From positions 186,001 to 250,000 of the forward strand of contig NZ_LYCS01000002.1 in the NCBI RefSeq assembly GCF_001659985.1: a stretch of DNA of 64,000 bases, given 5' to 3'. Under the pieces are notes generated by a model. It had not been told where the DNA came from, made no database searches, and saw only the letters and a list, made by a program, of their open reading frames with translations. This document shows positions 1 through 11,127 of the stretch, piece by piece (position 1 is the first letter of the stretch; the number at the start of each line of letters is the position of its first letter). A program made the translations under genes and the position numbers. Source of the stretch: Oceanobacillus sp. Castelsardo. Lineage in GTDB: Bacteria; Bacillota; Bacilli; Bacillales; Amphibacillaceae.

Positions 1-543
<543 letters not shown>

Positions 544-633
544 ATGCACTTTAAGTCATCTCTAGCTTATTAAAATAAACGCAGTACGTCTAATATTCTG
601 CTCATTGACTTTTTTCGGTTCGAATCAAAGTTT

Positions 634-1632
634 TTAAGAATCCCAAGGCCCTTTTTCTTTTGCTAAATGGGGATGTAAGTTACATCCTTCTTTCCATAAT
701 TCTAAGGCTTTGGACGTCTCACCAAGATGGTAAGCGGTTCTACTATACCAGCGATAATAAGAGGAATGATTTTTCACTTTTCCTTTTGTCATTGAACGGA
801 ATCGAAGGTGTGCTTCTTCATAATTTGCAGTACGAGCTAACGTCACCGCTATTTTTAGTTTTTGCTGTTCATGTATTGGATATACATTACTTATAGCTTG
901 AATAAAACGATCACTTTTTTCCTTTTCACCTAATTCATAATAAAAGATAGCTAAATTCGTTAGGCTATATAATGAATTTGGGTATTCATCAAATTGTTCT
1001 AATTCCTTCCCTAAAGCATCTTCCTTTCTACCAGAAAAGAATAATGCTTGTGTATAGTCGTGTTTAGGATTTTCATGATTCGGAAATAGTTCAATCATTT
1101 TTTCTATTACCGGTAACGCTTTTTCCCATTCCATCTTTTCCATATGAAAAAAGGCAGTTTCTTGATAAATAAGAAGCTCATCCTCATCTTCTAGATCAAA
1201 TTCATCCAATTCTTCATCATCAATTTCAATTAACTCTAACAACTGTTTGGCATCATCACTGAAATCGCCATCTGGTTCTTTATCAAGATATGAAGTTGCA
1301 TATTTTTTCGCATCATTTAATAGACCAAGATGTGCATAATTATTAGCAATTAAATAATAACAGTCAATGTAATCACTTGATTGTAATACGTTCGTTAATA
1401 ATTGATTGGCTGCATGGTATGCACCAATCTCTGTATATATAATAGACATTTGACATTGGTATAGTGGTTCATTTGGCTTTTGTTCCACAGCCTTTTTCAT
1501 CCATTTCAAAGCAATATCAAATTTCCGATTACGGAATGCCTCAACACCTTTTGTAAAATAAAAATCACCATCTGGAATATAAGGGACAATATTATTTACT
1601 TTATTTTCTTCTTTATTCGTTACATGTGACAT
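634..1632 (-). CDS. TPR-repeat protein of unknown role
   Basis: Cytoplasmic 332-residue protein made of tetratricopeptide repeats. Helical pairs such as GVEAFRNRKFDIALKWMKKA (residues 30-50) and EKMEWEKALPVIEKMIELFP (about 165-185) carry the usual W/L/G/Y/A/P spacing. An acidic stretch of about 20 residues (near 135-155, rich in D and E) separates the N- and C-terminal repeat blocks. No catalytic motif is visible, so a scaffold or adaptor role is all that can be said. It lies upstream of trxB, where related Bacillaceae also keep a TPR gene, and downstream of the glpD terminator, so it probably has its own promoter in the 1640-1720 gap. Confidence 0.8.
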   Translation of the reverse strand: MSHVTNKEENKVNNIVPYIPDGDFYFTKGVEAFRNRKFDIALKWMKKAVEQKPNEPLYQCQMSIIYTEIGAYHAANQLLTNVLQSSDYIDCYYLIANNYAHLGLLNDAKKYATSYLDKEPDGDFSDDAKQLLELIEIDDEELDEFDLEDEDELLIYQETAFFHMEKMEWEKALPVIEKMIELFPNHENPKHDYTQALFFSGRKEDALGKELEQFDEYPNSLYSLTNLAIFYYELGEKEKSDRFIQAISNVYPIHEQQKLKIAVTLARTANYEEAHLRFRSMTKGKVKNHSSYYRWYSRTAYHLGETSKALELWKEGCNLHPHLAKEKGPWDS

Positions 1633-1719
1633 GTGTATCCCCCTATTTTCTTACATACGAAAAAATTATATCATATATAACCTCCTAAATATATACCTAT
1701 TTCTTGGATAAAAATTTAA

Positions 1720-1747
1720 AAGGACAGCCATAAAAACGGCTGCCCTT
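1720..1747 (-). terminator. glpD terminator
   Basis: Stem AAGGGCAGCC / GGCTGTCCTT with an 8-base loop, followed on the minus strand by a T-rich tail. It lies 27 bases after the glpD stop. Confidence 0.85.
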
Positions 1748-1773
1748 AAGTATTCGATTCTATTTAGGGAACA

Positions 1774-3444
1774 TTATTCCTTGATTGGGTGTACAGCTTC
1801 ATAAAGTAATTGGTCTAATTCTTTGGTGTAATCTTCTTTTTGTTGCTTACTCCATTTTAGAACTTTTTCCATATAATTGATGACTGTTTCTTTATGTTGA
1901 TGGACCCAATTTATATCAAAGAATAACGCACCTGTTCTTCGGATAAAAAAGTCAACAGGCTTATAAACTAACTCATGCTCGATGGCATACGATAGCATCG
2001 CTAACACATCAGGTTCAATATTTTCCTTCTTCGCTTCCTCCAGACAGTTCTGATAGATATTAAATACCGTATCTACGTTTGAACCATATTTTTGAATAAG
2101 TTTTAGAGATGTTTCTTTATCTAAACCTAAACGAATTCCTTCTCCCACTTTTTGTTCTTTAAAGCGTTCAAATCCTTTGGAACCGCCTGTATCCCCACCG
2201 GAGATTGGTAAATGTTCCGTATTTGATTCCATATAGAGAATTCCTTCTTCTTCTTTTAGTTGCTTAACTACAGTATTTACAGCTTGTTCTGCCATTTTCC
2301 GATAACCAGTTAATTTACCACCAGCCATGGATATAAGTCCAGAGTCGGATACAAAAATCTCATCTTTTCTAGAGATTTCGCTCGGATTATCGCCTTTACC
2401 CTCTTCAGCAATTAACGGTCGTAGTCCCGCCCAACTTGATTCAACGTCGTTTGGTCCTAAATTCACTGAAGGGAACATATAGTTTATCGCTTTTAATAAA
2501 TAATCACGATCTTTTTCAGTCATTTGTGGATGTGCAATATCGCCCTTGTAAGTTGTATCCGTTGTTCCGACATACGTTTTATTTTCACGCGGTATTGCAA
2601 AAACCATCCGACCATCAGGCGTGTCAAAATATATAGCCTGTTTCAACGGAAAAGCTTCTTGTGAAATGACCAAGTGTACACCTTTTGTTAAATGAAGTGC
2701 TTTTCCCTTTTTAGACCCGTCCATTTCTCTCAGATCATCTACCCAAGGTCCACCTGCATTAATTATCTTTTTAGCATACACCTTATGTTTTTCACCGGTA
2801 ATTTGGTCTTCTACAACTACACCGACCACTTTATGGGTTTCGTTATAAAGAAGTTCGACTACTTTGGCATAGTTTATGGCAGGGACTCCTTTTTCTACTG
2901 CTTTTTTCATCACTTCAATGGTTAACCTGGCATCATCTGTCTTATATTCAACATAATACCCTGCACCTTTTAGTCCTTGATCTTTAACTAACGGCTCTTT
3001 TCTTAATGCTTCTTCAACACTAAACATTTTTCGACGCTCTGTCTTTTTCACTTTTGCAAGAAAGTCATAAACACGAAGACCTATATTTGTTGTAAACGGA
3101 CCAAATGTACCACCCTTATGGAATGGTAGCATCATCCATTCAGGTGTAGTTACATGTGGCCCATTTTCATATACGATGGCCCTTTCTTGCCCTACTTCTG
3201 CTACAATTTTAATTTCAAATTGTTTTAAATAACGAAGACCACCATGAACAAGTTTGGTGGATCGACTTGAAGTACCAGCAGCAAAATCTTGCATCTCAAC
3301 TAGTCCTGTTTTAAGTCCCCTTGTTACAGCATCCAATGAAATTCCAGCGCCTGTAATCCCACCGCCAATTACTAATAAATCTAATTTTTCCTTTTTTAAA
3401 GTATCAAATATATCATTACGTTTATAGCTTGAAAAATTATTCAT
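1774..3444 (-). CDS. glpD: Aerobic glycerol-3-phosphate dehydrogenase
   Basis: FAD-dependent, membrane-associated enzyme oxidising glycerol-3-phosphate to dihydroxyacetone phosphate and passing electrons to menaquinone. The 556-residue length is normal for Bacillaceae. The N-terminal FAD motif VIGGGITGAG is at about residues 25-34, and the family signature GTSSRSTKLVHGGLRYL follows at about 57-73. The C-terminal helical domain typical of bacterial GlpD is present. Transcription starts at its own promoter (3582-3610), and the 5' leader contains a terminator probably opened by GlpP. It is the last gene of the glycerol block, after glpF-glpK. Confidence 0.97.
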   Translation of the reverse strand: MNNFSSYKRNDIFDTLKKEKLDLLVIGGGITGAGISLDAVTRGLKTGLVEMQDFAAGTSSRSTKLVHGGLRYLKQFEIKIVAEVGQERAIVYENGPHVTTPEWMMLPFHKGGTFGPFTTNIGLRVYDFLAKVKKTERRKMFSVEEALRKEPLVKDQGLKGAGYYVEYKTDDARLTIEVMKKAVEKGVPAINYAKVVELLYNETHKVVGVVVEDQITGEKHKVYAKKIINAGGPWVDDLREMDGSKKGKALHLTKGVHLVISQEAFPLKQAIYFDTPDGRMVFAIPRENKTYVGTTDTTYKGDIAHPQMTEKDRDYLLKAINYMFPSVNLGPNDVESSWAGLRPLIAEEGKGDNPSEISRKDEIFVSDSGLISMAGGKLTGYRKMAEQAVNTVVKQLKEEEGILYMESNTEHLPISGGDTGGSKGFERFKEQKVGEGIRLGLDKETSLKLIQKYGSNVDTVFNIYQNCLEEAKKENIEPDVLAMLSYAIEHELVYKPVDFFIRRTGALFFDINWVHQHKETVINYMEKVLKWSKQQKEDYTKELDQLLYEAVHPIKE

Positions 3445-3493
3445 GTCCTACACTCCTTATAGGTAGCATACCCTTTTTGAAAAAATCTACTCA

Positions 3494-3548
3494 AAAAAAG
3501 AACCGCAAACAGACTAATGCCATTTTGCATTAGTTGAGTGCGGTTCTC
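3494..3548 (-). terminator. glpD leader terminator, likely GlpP antitermination target
   Basis: Long hairpin in the glpD 5' leader (minus strand: GAACCGCA arm, inner ACTAATGC/GCATTAGT arm, TGCGGTTC arm) followed by TTTTTTT. It stands between the glpD promoter and the glpD start, so it would stop transcription before the gene. Just upstream is CGGAGAAATGGAG (positions about 3546-3558), almost identical to the sequence in the same place in the glpF leader. Confidence 0.85.
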
Positions 3549-3581
3549 CATTTCTCCGAGCAGATTATTAACTTAATACCT

Positions 3582-3610
3582 ATTATAGCACTCGGTAGTA
3601 AATCTTTCAA
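3582..3610 (-). promoter_or_regulatory. glpD promoter (sigma A)
   Basis: Minus strand TTGAAA (3605-3610), a 17-base spacer and TATAAT (3582-3587), with an extended -10 TGC immediately before TATAAT. Transcription would begin near 3575, giving a leader of about 130 bases that contains the regulated terminator. Confidence 0.85.
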
Positions 3611-3634
3611 CAGGTTTCATAGAAAACAGCCTAC

Positions 3635-5143
<1,509 letters not shown>

Positions 5144-5148
5144 CTAAT

Positions 5149-5961
5149 TCATGTTTCTGATACGATGTCTTTCCTTTTCAATTCAGTACTCACCGCACCT
5201 ATAAATATTAAAATTATCATACCACTTAGTATCCAGAACATCACGGAAAACTTCGCTAAAAATATCGCATTATAGAATAAAGCACCATATACCCCACCAA
5301 TTATTGGACCAATGATGGGAATCCAAGCATATCCCCAATTCGATTTACCTTTCCTCGGGATTGGTAGAACTGCATGAGCAATTCTCGGTCCTAGGTCACG
5401 AGCTGGATTAATTGCATATCCTGTTGTACCACCTAACGACATACCGATTGCTACAATTAAAGCACCAACAATAATCGGATTAAGTCCTTCTGTAAACTCA
5501 TTTGCACCGATAAACATAAGTCCCATCAACAAGACAAATGTACCAATAATTTCGCTAACTAAATTGGATAGTGGACTTCGTATTGCTGGATCCGTGGCGA
5601 AAACACCTAATTTTGCCCCTTTATCTTTTGTTTCCTTCCAATGTGGCAAATAATTAAGGAAAACAATGACTGCTCCAATAAATGCACCTATGAGCTGTGC
5701 TGTAATATAAAGTGGGACTTTTGCCCACGGGAATTCACCAGCCGCCGCAAAACCCAGCGTTACTGCAGGATTAATATGAGCACCAGTAAAACTACCTACC
5801 GCATATACCCCCATTGTTACAGCAAGACCCCAGCCAATAGTAATAACAACCCAACCTGAATTCTCAGCTTTCGTCTTTTTTAATACTACACCACCTACAA
5901 CACCGCCACCAAAAATGATAAGTATCATTGTTCCTATAAGTTCAGCTAGAAATTCTGACAT
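5149..5961 (-). CDS. glpF: Glycerol uptake facilitator
   Basis: Membrane channel of the aquaglyceroporin (MIP) family giving passive glycerol entry. It has 270 residues, six predicted transmembrane helices and both half-helix motifs: HINPAVT near residue 64 and INPARD near 190. The Asp after the second NPAR is typical of glycerol- rather than water-selective channels. As in glpK, an in-frame GTG upstream is part of the ribosome site (GGAGGAGTG), so the ATG at 5961 is preferred. It is the first gene of glpFK, preceded by a leader of about 285 bases with a GlpP-type terminator and a cre-overlapped promoter. Confidence 0.96.
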   Translation of the reverse strand: MSEFLAELIGTMILIIFGGGVVGGVVLKKTKAENSGWVVITIGWGLAVTMGVYAVGSFTGAHINPAVTLGFAAAGEFPWAKVPLYITAQLIGAFIGAVIVFLNYLPHWKETKDKGAKLGVFATDPAIRSPLSNLVSEIIGTFVLLMGLMFIGANEFTEGLNPIIVGALIVAIGMSLGGTTGYAINPARDLGPRIAHAVLPIPRKGKSNWGYAWIPIIGPIIGGVYGALFYNAIFLAKFSVMFWILSGMIILIFIGAVSTELKRKDIVSET

Positions 5962-6162
5962 CTCTAACACTCCTCCATTTCTCTTGATGAATTGTAAGCA
6001 AGTTATTTAATAAGAAAAACTGCATCCGTTCGTTTTTCTTATGGAGATTAGAATATATAAAAATTTAACTTAAAAATTCTTTCGTTTTTACCCGGGACGT
6101 TCAAATTTTAACTGTGTTGGACCCACTTCTTGCTAAATTTTATATTTCCTAAATAGAAAAAA

Positions 6163-6219
6163 AGCCCACACTAATTATTCATACCCTTTTTTACAAAAAG
6201 TACAATAAAAGTGTGGACT
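6163..6219 (-). terminator. glpFK leader terminator, likely GlpP antitermination target
   Basis: On the minus strand AGTCCACACTTTTATTGTA pairs with AATAATTAGTGTGGGCT and is followed by TTTTTTTCT. It lies in the leader, about 200 bases before glpF. CGGAGAATTGGAG directly precedes the stem, matching CGGAGAAATGGAG in the glpD leader. The reading is that GlpP with glycerol-3-phosphate prevents termination at both sites. Confidence 0.85.
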
Positions 6220-6253
6220 CCAATTCTCCGTCACATCATTAACTTGTGGTTAA

Positions 6254-6282
6254 ATATTACTATACGCTGAAAACGTTGTCAA
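6254..6282 (-). promoter_or_regulatory. glpFK promoter overlapped by a cre site
   Basis: Consensus sigma A promoter on the minus strand: TTGACA (6277-6282), 17 bases, TAATAT (6254-6259). The 14-base sequence TGAAAACGTTGTCA at 6268-6281 matches the catabolite-responsive element consensus TGWAANCGNTNWCA at every position and covers most of the -35 box. CcpA bound with HPr(Ser-P) would therefore block RNA polymerase when preferred sugars are present. Confidence 0.9.
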
Positions 6283-6290
6283 GAACAAAA

Positions 6291-6355
6291 GCGCAACCAC
6301 TCGTTCTCTCGCTAGTCGGTGGGCGCTGGAGCCGGACGTGGCTGTTCCTGGGGTT
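6291..6355. repeat. GC-rich intergenic repeat-like segment
   Basis: A short GC-rich island in AT-rich intergenic DNA between glpP and the glpF promoter. Its core GGGCGCTGGAGCCGGACGTG resembles a dispersed repeat found between genes in many Bacillaceae (recognised from memory, not searched). No open reading frame or terminator is evident in it. Confidence 0.4.
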
Positions 6356-6432
6356 ATTAACAAGGTGTTTATAATTTACTAAACTACAATGAAATGTCAA
6401 GTTAACAACTAGAGAACTGTAATCACTCGTAA

Positions 6433-6978
6433 TTACGAATACCATAAATTCTTTCTTGAAGTAGAAACAGCTATTGCCCCTGCATCAAATGCATTATTAA
6501 CATCATCTGTGTTTGTTATTAACCCTCCTGCTATGATTGGGAGATTTGTTTTTTCATAAACCTGTTTTATAATGGTTGGCATAATGCCTGGGAGCACCTC
6601 AACACAATCGGGTTTTATTCGATCAATCAATTTCAAATTATTTTCAAGTGCGATACTATCTAACAAAAACATACGTTGAATCGCTAGTAATTTATGTTTT
6701 TTTGCTAACGTAACCACATTTCCCCTAGTAGATAAAATACCATCTGGTTTCATTTCATGTACCAAGAATTCCATTCCATAATCATCTGACTTTAGGCCAT
6801 GGATTAAGTCAAAATGTACAAGTACATTTTTATTTTCCTGTTTCGCATAACGAATCATACTTTTCAATTGACTAATTCTAGTTTCCAAAAAAACAACTGT
6901 GTCATATGGTGTCTCAAGGGCTAATTCAAATTCTTTCATTCTTCTTACTGCTGGTAAAATACCAGTAGGAATTTCCAA
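6433..6978 (-). CDS. glpP: Glycerol uptake operon antiterminator GlpP
   Basis: RNA-binding regulator that, with glycerol-3-phosphate, prevents termination in the glpFK and glpD leaders. The 181 residues match the GlpP family (TIM-barrel-like): segments TPYDTVVFLETRISQL, VHFDLIHGL, DGILSTRG and PIIAGGLI are typical. The start is TTG at 6978, preceded by TAGGTG; no ATG is available nearby. Unlike in B. subtilis, where it sits next to glpFK as a separate unit, here it follows yvoF by only 8 bases and appears to be the last gene of the hprK operon. Confidence 0.93.
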   Translation of the reverse strand: MEIPTGILPAVRRMKEFELALETPYDTVVFLETRISQLKSMIRYAKQENKNVLVHFDLIHGLKSDDYGMEFLVHEMKPDGILSTRGNVVTLAKKHKLLAIQRMFLLDSIALENNLKLIDRIKPDCVEVLPGIMPTIIKQVYEKTNLPIIAGGLITNTDDVNNAFDAGAIAVSTSRKNLWYS

Positions 6979-6986
6979 TTTTTCAC

Positions 6987-7508
6987 CTACTCTTCTTTAT
7001 TGCCAATTTTTCTTTTTTCCATTTGATCTTTTGTGTAGATAATTCTCATTGGATTTCCACCAACTAATACACCTGGGGGAACATCTTTATGTACAAGTGT
7101 TCCCGCCGAAACAATCGCCCGATTTCCGATGGTGATTCCAGGTAAAATGGTGGAGTTCGCTCCGATCATTACTTCATCGCCAATCTTCACTTCTCCTATA
7201 CGGTATTCATCAATCAAGTATTCATGGGCTAATATCGTTGTATTATAGCCAATGATGCTGTTATTCCCAACGGTTATTTTTTCCGGGTACATAATATCCG
7301 GAACAACCATAAAGGCAAAGGCCGTTTTATCGCCAATTTTCATATGCAAAAACGTGCGGTACATCCAGTTCTTTAAACGCATAAATGGAGTATATCTGCC
7401 AATAATAATGACAATCGTATTTTTAAATACTGTAAAGAATGAGATTGTTTGATATATTTGCCATAAAGAATTTGAATTTTGTACTGGATATCGCTTTGTT
7501 TTTCGCAT
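6987..7508 (-). CDS. yvoF: Hexapeptide-repeat acyltransferase YvoF
   Basis: Probable O-acetyl/acyltransferase of the left-handed beta-helix family, 173 residues. Isoleucine-rich hexapeptide steps are visible ([42 protein letters not shown]), followed by the terminal [15 protein letters not shown] loop that binds the CoA donor. The acceptor substrate is unknown. It begins right after the ppaX stop and is conserved as the last member of the hprK-lgt-yvoD-ppaX-yvoF cluster, here followed by glpP. Confidence 0.88.
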   Translation of the reverse strand: MRKTKRYPVQNSNSLWQIYQTISFFTVFKNTIVIIIGRYTPFMRLKNWMYRTFLHMKIGDKTAFAFMVVPDIMYPEKITVGNNSIIGYNTTILAHEYLIDEYRIGEVKIGDEVMIGANSTILPGITIGNRAIVSAGTLVHKDVPPGVLVGGNPMRIIYTKDQMEKRKIGNKEE

Positions 7509-8147
7509 TTATTCGACTCCTACGATTTTTAACAAATCACGCATGTCTTCTAACATATAAGTTGGATTATATTTCATTAATCGCTCTTTTCCCTTAAAAG
7601 ACCATGCCACTCCTGCAGTTTTCACTCCTGCATTTTGACCCGCTTCAATGTCATGAGAGTTATCCCCAACCATTAATGTTGTCGCTGATTCTGCATCTAA
7701 TTGTTTCATCGCCTTCATCACGGGTTCAGGATGTGGTTTAGAGTGTTTAACATCATCAAGTGTTACAATCGTACCGAAATAATTTTCTATTCCCGCTATA
7801 CTAAGTCCGCGATGGACGCTATCATTCATTTTCGTCGTCACGATTCCTAGCTGAATTCCTTTTTCTTTAAGTATATCTAATACTTCTACTACATTAGGAA
7901 AAGCTTTTACATAATGATCGTGTTCCCTTAAATTATGTTTCCGATAAACATCTATCATTTCTTCCGTACGATTTTTATCTATGTTTGAAAAAGTTTCCAT
8001 TAACGGTGGGCCATTAAATTCTATAATTTCCTCTCTTGTATATGGTAAGTTATAATGGTTAAATGTATGTTCAAAAGAAGCGATGATTAATTCATTTGTA
8101 TCAATTAATGTTCCATCTAAATCAAATAGTATTGTACGTATGCTCAT
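7509..8147 (-). CDS. ppaX: Pyrophosphatase PpaX
   Basis: HAD-superfamily inorganic pyrophosphatase, 212 residues. It removes the pyrophosphate that HprK produces when it dephosphorylates HPr(Ser-P). Motif I FDLDGTLIDTN is at about residues 8-18, the motif II Thr (IVTTK) and motif III Lys (HSKPHPEP) are present, and motif IV MVGDNSHDI is near 166. The frame extends seven codons upstream, but the ATG at 8147 has the better ribosome site (AAAGG, 9 bases). It overlaps the end of yvoD by 26 bases, indicating translational coupling. Confidence 0.93.
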   Translation of the reverse strand: MSIRTILFDLDGTLIDTNELIIASFEHTFNHYNLPYTREEIIEFNGPPLMETFSNIDKNRTEEMIDVYRKHNLREHDHYVKAFPNVVEVLDILKEKGIQLGIVTTKMNDSVHRGLSIAGIENYFGTIVTLDDVKHSKPHPEPVMKAMKQLDAESATTLMVGDNSHDIEAGQNAGVKTAGVAWSFKGKERLMKYNPTYMLEDMRDLLKIVGVE

Positions 8148-9069
8148 TTTCTCTATCCTTTCCAGCATATTTATTCACAACTACAGCTATAGATGCTGTT
8201 AGAATGATTGCTGTAATTAATCGAATTAATAATAATGGCCAAACCGGGATGCCTAATGGGATAAAAATTAAGGTATCTTCTATTACAGCATGACATGAAA
8301 CAAGAAAAATAATGGCCAAATACATATCCTTCTTAGATACCCCATCTTCTTTCACCGCTTGAATCATTAGACCCGCTCCATATGCTAAGCCTACTGTTAA
8401 TCCCGCTACCATTGTCATCGATGTATTCTTGTTCATTCCAAGCACTTTCATGAATGGAGCAAAAGCGTTGGATAATTTATTTAACCATCCTTTTTCCCGC
8501 AATATTTGAGTGAAAATCATTAAAGGTATTACGATTGCAGCTAATTGAATAATTGCTAATATTGCAGTCTGTATACCATGGAAGATAATTTCGCCCCATC
8601 CATTAGGCATTTCTTGTGCAGCAATAAATCCATATTGTGCAGCTTCGGTTCCACCATTCCAAAACAAGTTTATGATAACTGCGGAAAATATTGCTAAACC
8701 TACTCGAACACTAATAATAATCCACCATTTTACACCAACTCTCGTGGCTACAGCGGATTCAATAAATAGATTATGGGAGAAAGAAAGCATCATAGCCATA
8801 ATAAATACTTCTTTTACAGTAAAGTCAAATGAAATAATGGCACCAATAGCTGCATACAGATTTAAAAAATTTCCTAAGACTAATGGTACTGCAGCTTCCC
8901 CTGATAAACCAATCAATCCCATTACGGGCTCTAGCACATTGATTAGCCATGGTAGTAAAGGAGTAAACTGTAAAATGGTAACTATTAATGTAACTGGAAA
9001 AATTACTTTTCCAAGTGTCCATCCGGTTATTAACCCTTGTTTAAAACCACGTTTTAAAACACCTGTCAT
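8122..9069 (-). CDS. yvoD: Nucleoside-recognition-domain membrane protein YvoD
   Basis: Integral membrane protein of 315 residues with about eight hydrophobic segments, containing two Gate (nucleoside recognition) type halves. The repeated FTxxLR... and GLxVGLAYGAGLM regions fit the family. The transported molecule is not known. The start ATG at 9069 follows GGGGATTACGCT. It lies between lgt and ppaX as in B. subtilis, and the last 26 bases overlap ppaX. Confidence 0.85.
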   Translation of the reverse strand: MTGVLKRGFKQGLITGWTLGKVIFPVTLIVTILQFTPLLPWLINVLEPVMGLIGLSGEAAVPLVLGNFLNLYAAIGAIISFDFTVKEVFIMAMMLSFSHNLFIESAVATRVGVKWWIIISVRVGLAIFSAVIINLFWNGGTEAAQYGFIAAQEMPNGWGEIIFHGIQTAILAIIQLAAIVIPLMIFTQILREKGWLNKLSNAFAPFMKVLGMNKNTSMTMVAGLTVGLAYGAGLMIQAVKEDGVSKKDMYLAIIFLVSCHAVIEDTLIFIPLGIPVWPLLLIRLITAIILTASIAVVVNKYAGKDRENEHTYNTI

Positions 9070-9121
9070 AGCGTAATCCCCTTTATCTTTTTCTTAACTC
9101 ACCCATATGATAATTTTCTAT

Positions 9122-9985
9122 TTATTTTTTCTTCTTTTTTGGTTGAGATTTTTTCCCTTTTTTCTTTTTATTATTCGGAATATCATTATATCTGATTGTT
9201 GTGGTTTTACGTCGATAAATAATCAATATAATTGCAGCAACAATAGCAATGATTGAAACTAATTGGGCTGTCCTTAATTCACCAATAAAATATAGACTAT
9301 CGGTTCTCATACCCTCGATAAAATAGCGCCCAATCGAATAGCCTATCACGTACGTTAAGAATACCTCCCCACGTAATGGATTGTATCTTCTTAAGATAAT
9401 AAGCAAAACAAAGATTAAAATATTCCACAATGATTCATATAAAAACGTTGGATGATAAGTAATCCCGTTAATGGTCATTTGATTTATAATAAAATCCGGG
9501 ACAATATCATAAATAATGGAACCTTCTGGTAGAGGACCACCATGGGCTTCTTGGTTCATAAAATTTCCCCAACGTCCAATTGCCTGGGCCAGAATCAAAC
9601 TCGGAGCCACAATATCAGCCAATTGCCAAAAAGGTATTTTCCTTACACGTGAAAAAACGATAGCCGTTAATACTCCTCCAATAATGGCACCATGAATAGC
9701 TATACCACCTTCCCAAATTGCAAACACTTTCCAAAATGGGCCGCTCGCATAACGTTCATTCCATTCAAATGTGACATAATAAATTCTTGCACAAATAATT
9801 GCTATAGGTACTGCGTAAACAATAAAGTCGATTAGCAACTCTTTATTTAGATGAAGGCGATTCGCTTCTTTCATTGCTAACCATAGTCCTAAGCCAGCAC
9901 CTACTGCAATGATAACCCCATACCAATAAATGGTTAATGGGCCGATTTCTATAAATACTCTATCTAATGGTGCAGTTAAGATCAT
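9122..9985 (-). CDS. lgt: Prolipoprotein diacylglyceryl transferase
   Basis: Membrane enzyme that adds diacylglycerol from phosphatidylglycerol to the lipobox cysteine of prelipoproteins, the first step of lipoprotein maturation. It has 287 residues and seven membrane spans. The family signature [14 protein letters not shown] lies near residues 137-150, with the conserved Arg and Asn, and the essential HG is in the IAIHGA loop. The C-terminus ends in a strongly basic tail ([15 protein letters not shown]). Lipoprotein substrates in this window include CccB and the PBP3-like protein. Confidence 0.96.
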   Translation of the reverse strand: MILTAPLDRVFIEIGPLTIYWYGVIIAVGAGLGLWLAMKEANRLHLNKELLIDFIVYAVPIAIICARIYYVTFEWNERYASGPFWKVFAIWEGGIAIHGAIIGGVLTAIVFSRVRKIPFWQLADIVAPSLILAQAIGRWGNFMNQEAHGGPLPEGSIIYDIVPDFIINQMTINGITYHPTFLYESLWNILIFVLLIILRRYNPLRGEVFLTYVIGYSIGRYFIEGMRTDSLYFIGELRTAQLVSIIAIVAAIILIIYRRKTTTIRYNDIPNNKKKKGKKSQPKKKKK

Positions 9986-9998
9986 TTTTTAACCTCAC

Positions 9999-10937
9999 TT
10001 AATCTATAAAGTCTTTTTCATGTTCAATCATTTGGGTTAAACGTTCTGAAAACTCCTCTGCAGCATTCACACCCATTCTTTTTAATCGGAAATTCATTGC
10101 CGCTACTTCTATAATAACTGCAAGGTTTCGCCCTGGACGTACTGGTATTGTTACCTTAGGCAAATCTACGTCCATAATTCTCATTTTAGCCTCATCCAAG
10201 CCAAGTCTATCGTACTGTTTCTTATTATCCCAAAGTTCCAAGTTGACAGATAAAGCAATCTTTTTATAGCTACGGACTGCTCCTGCCCCAAATAATGTCA
10301 TGACATTAATAATTCCCAATCCGCGAATCTCAAGCATATGTTCAATTAATGGCGGAGAAGTTCCAATTAATGTATCATAATCTTCTTGTCTGATTTCCAC
10401 ACTATCATCTGCAACTAAACGGTGGCCTCTCTTAACCAATTCAAGTGCAGTTTCACTTTTTCCAACACCACTTTGTCCGGTAATGAGTACACCTACCCCA
10501 TAAATATCAACTAAAACACCGTGTACGGCTGTAAATGGTGCAAATTTTGCTTCCAAATAGTTTGTTAACCGACTAGTAACTCTTGTCGTTTTTCTTGGTG
10601 AAAGTAAAATTGGTACTCCCGCATGATCTGCAGCTTCAATTAACTCCTTTGGAACCTTCATACCACGAGAAATGACGATACAGGGAGTGATATCTGTACA
10701 CAGTTTTTCTGCACGGTCTTTTCTTTGTTCAGGAGATAATTCTAGAAAATATGTCATTTCCGTCTTCCCAATTAGCTGTAAACGCTCTTTAGGATAATAT
10801 TTAAAATAGCCAGTCATTTCAATTCCTGGACGTGATATGTCGCTTGTAATAATTTCTCTATGTATACCATCTGCCCCTGCAACTAGAGTTAGATTAAAAG
10901 TATCCAATAGATCTTTTGTGCGTACTATTGCACCCAT
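9999..10937 (-). CDS. hprK: HPr kinase/phosphorylase
   Basis: Bifunctional sensor enzyme that phosphorylates HPr at Ser46 with ATP or PPi and reverses it by phosphorolysis, setting CcpA-dependent catabolite repression. The 312-residue protein has the P-loop [11 protein letters not shown] at about 153-163 and the HprK signature [11 protein letters not shown] near 203-213. A strong ribosome site (GGAGG, 8 bases) precedes the ATG. It is the first gene of an operon with lgt, yvoD, ppaX, yvoF and apparently glpP. Its product also controls CcpA action at the cre site upstream of glpFK. Confidence 0.97.
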   Translation of the reverse strand: MGAIVRTKDLLDTFNLTLVAGADGIHREIITSDISRPGIEMTGYFKYYPKERLQLIGKTEMTYFLELSPEQRKDRAEKLCTDITPCIVISRGMKVPKELIEAADHAGVPILLSPRKTTRVTSRLTNYLEAKFAPFTAVHGVLVDIYGVGVLITGQSGVGKSETALELVKRGHRLVADDSVEIRQEDYDTLIGTSPPLIEHMLEIRGLGIINVMTLFGAGAVRSYKKIALSVNLELWDNKKQYDRLGLDEAKMRIMDVDLPKVTIPVRPGRNLAVIIEVAAMNFRLKRMGVNAAEEFSERLTQMIEHEKDFID

Positions 10938-11004
10938 TCAGGTAGCCTCCTTCAATAATAACTGCTAATATTGTAGCATAAAAAATGTAGGCAATACACT
11001 ACTA

Positions 11005-11098
11005 TTAGAAAACTCGGTATTCACTTTAGGTCGGGCGAATGCCCTAGTTGCGCTTATGCAGACGGGAAAGATTTTATACATTCCTACCTGCCAAAAAA
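11005..11098 (+). repeat. Structured intergenic repeat, copy 1
   Basis: Member of the TTAGAAAAC...CCTGCCAAAAA family. Hairpin 1 pairs TATTC with GAATGCC-side bases; hairpin 2 pairs CAGACGGGAAAG with CATTCCTACCTG. It lies between bshB2 and the hprK promoter region. Confidence 0.75.
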
Positions 11099-11127
11099 GA
11101 AACCTAACATAAGTAGGTTCCTAAGGT

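Noticed and set aside
6370-6400. TTGACA with AAATTA at 17 bases on the minus strand after glpP
   Set aside because: The -10 is poor, and a consensus promoter with a cre site lies about 100 bases downstream and explains glpFK better.
6260-6445. 61-codon minus-strand frame between glpP and glpFK
   Set aside because: It crosses the GC-rich repeat and the glpF -35/cre region, with no ribosome site and unlike codon use.
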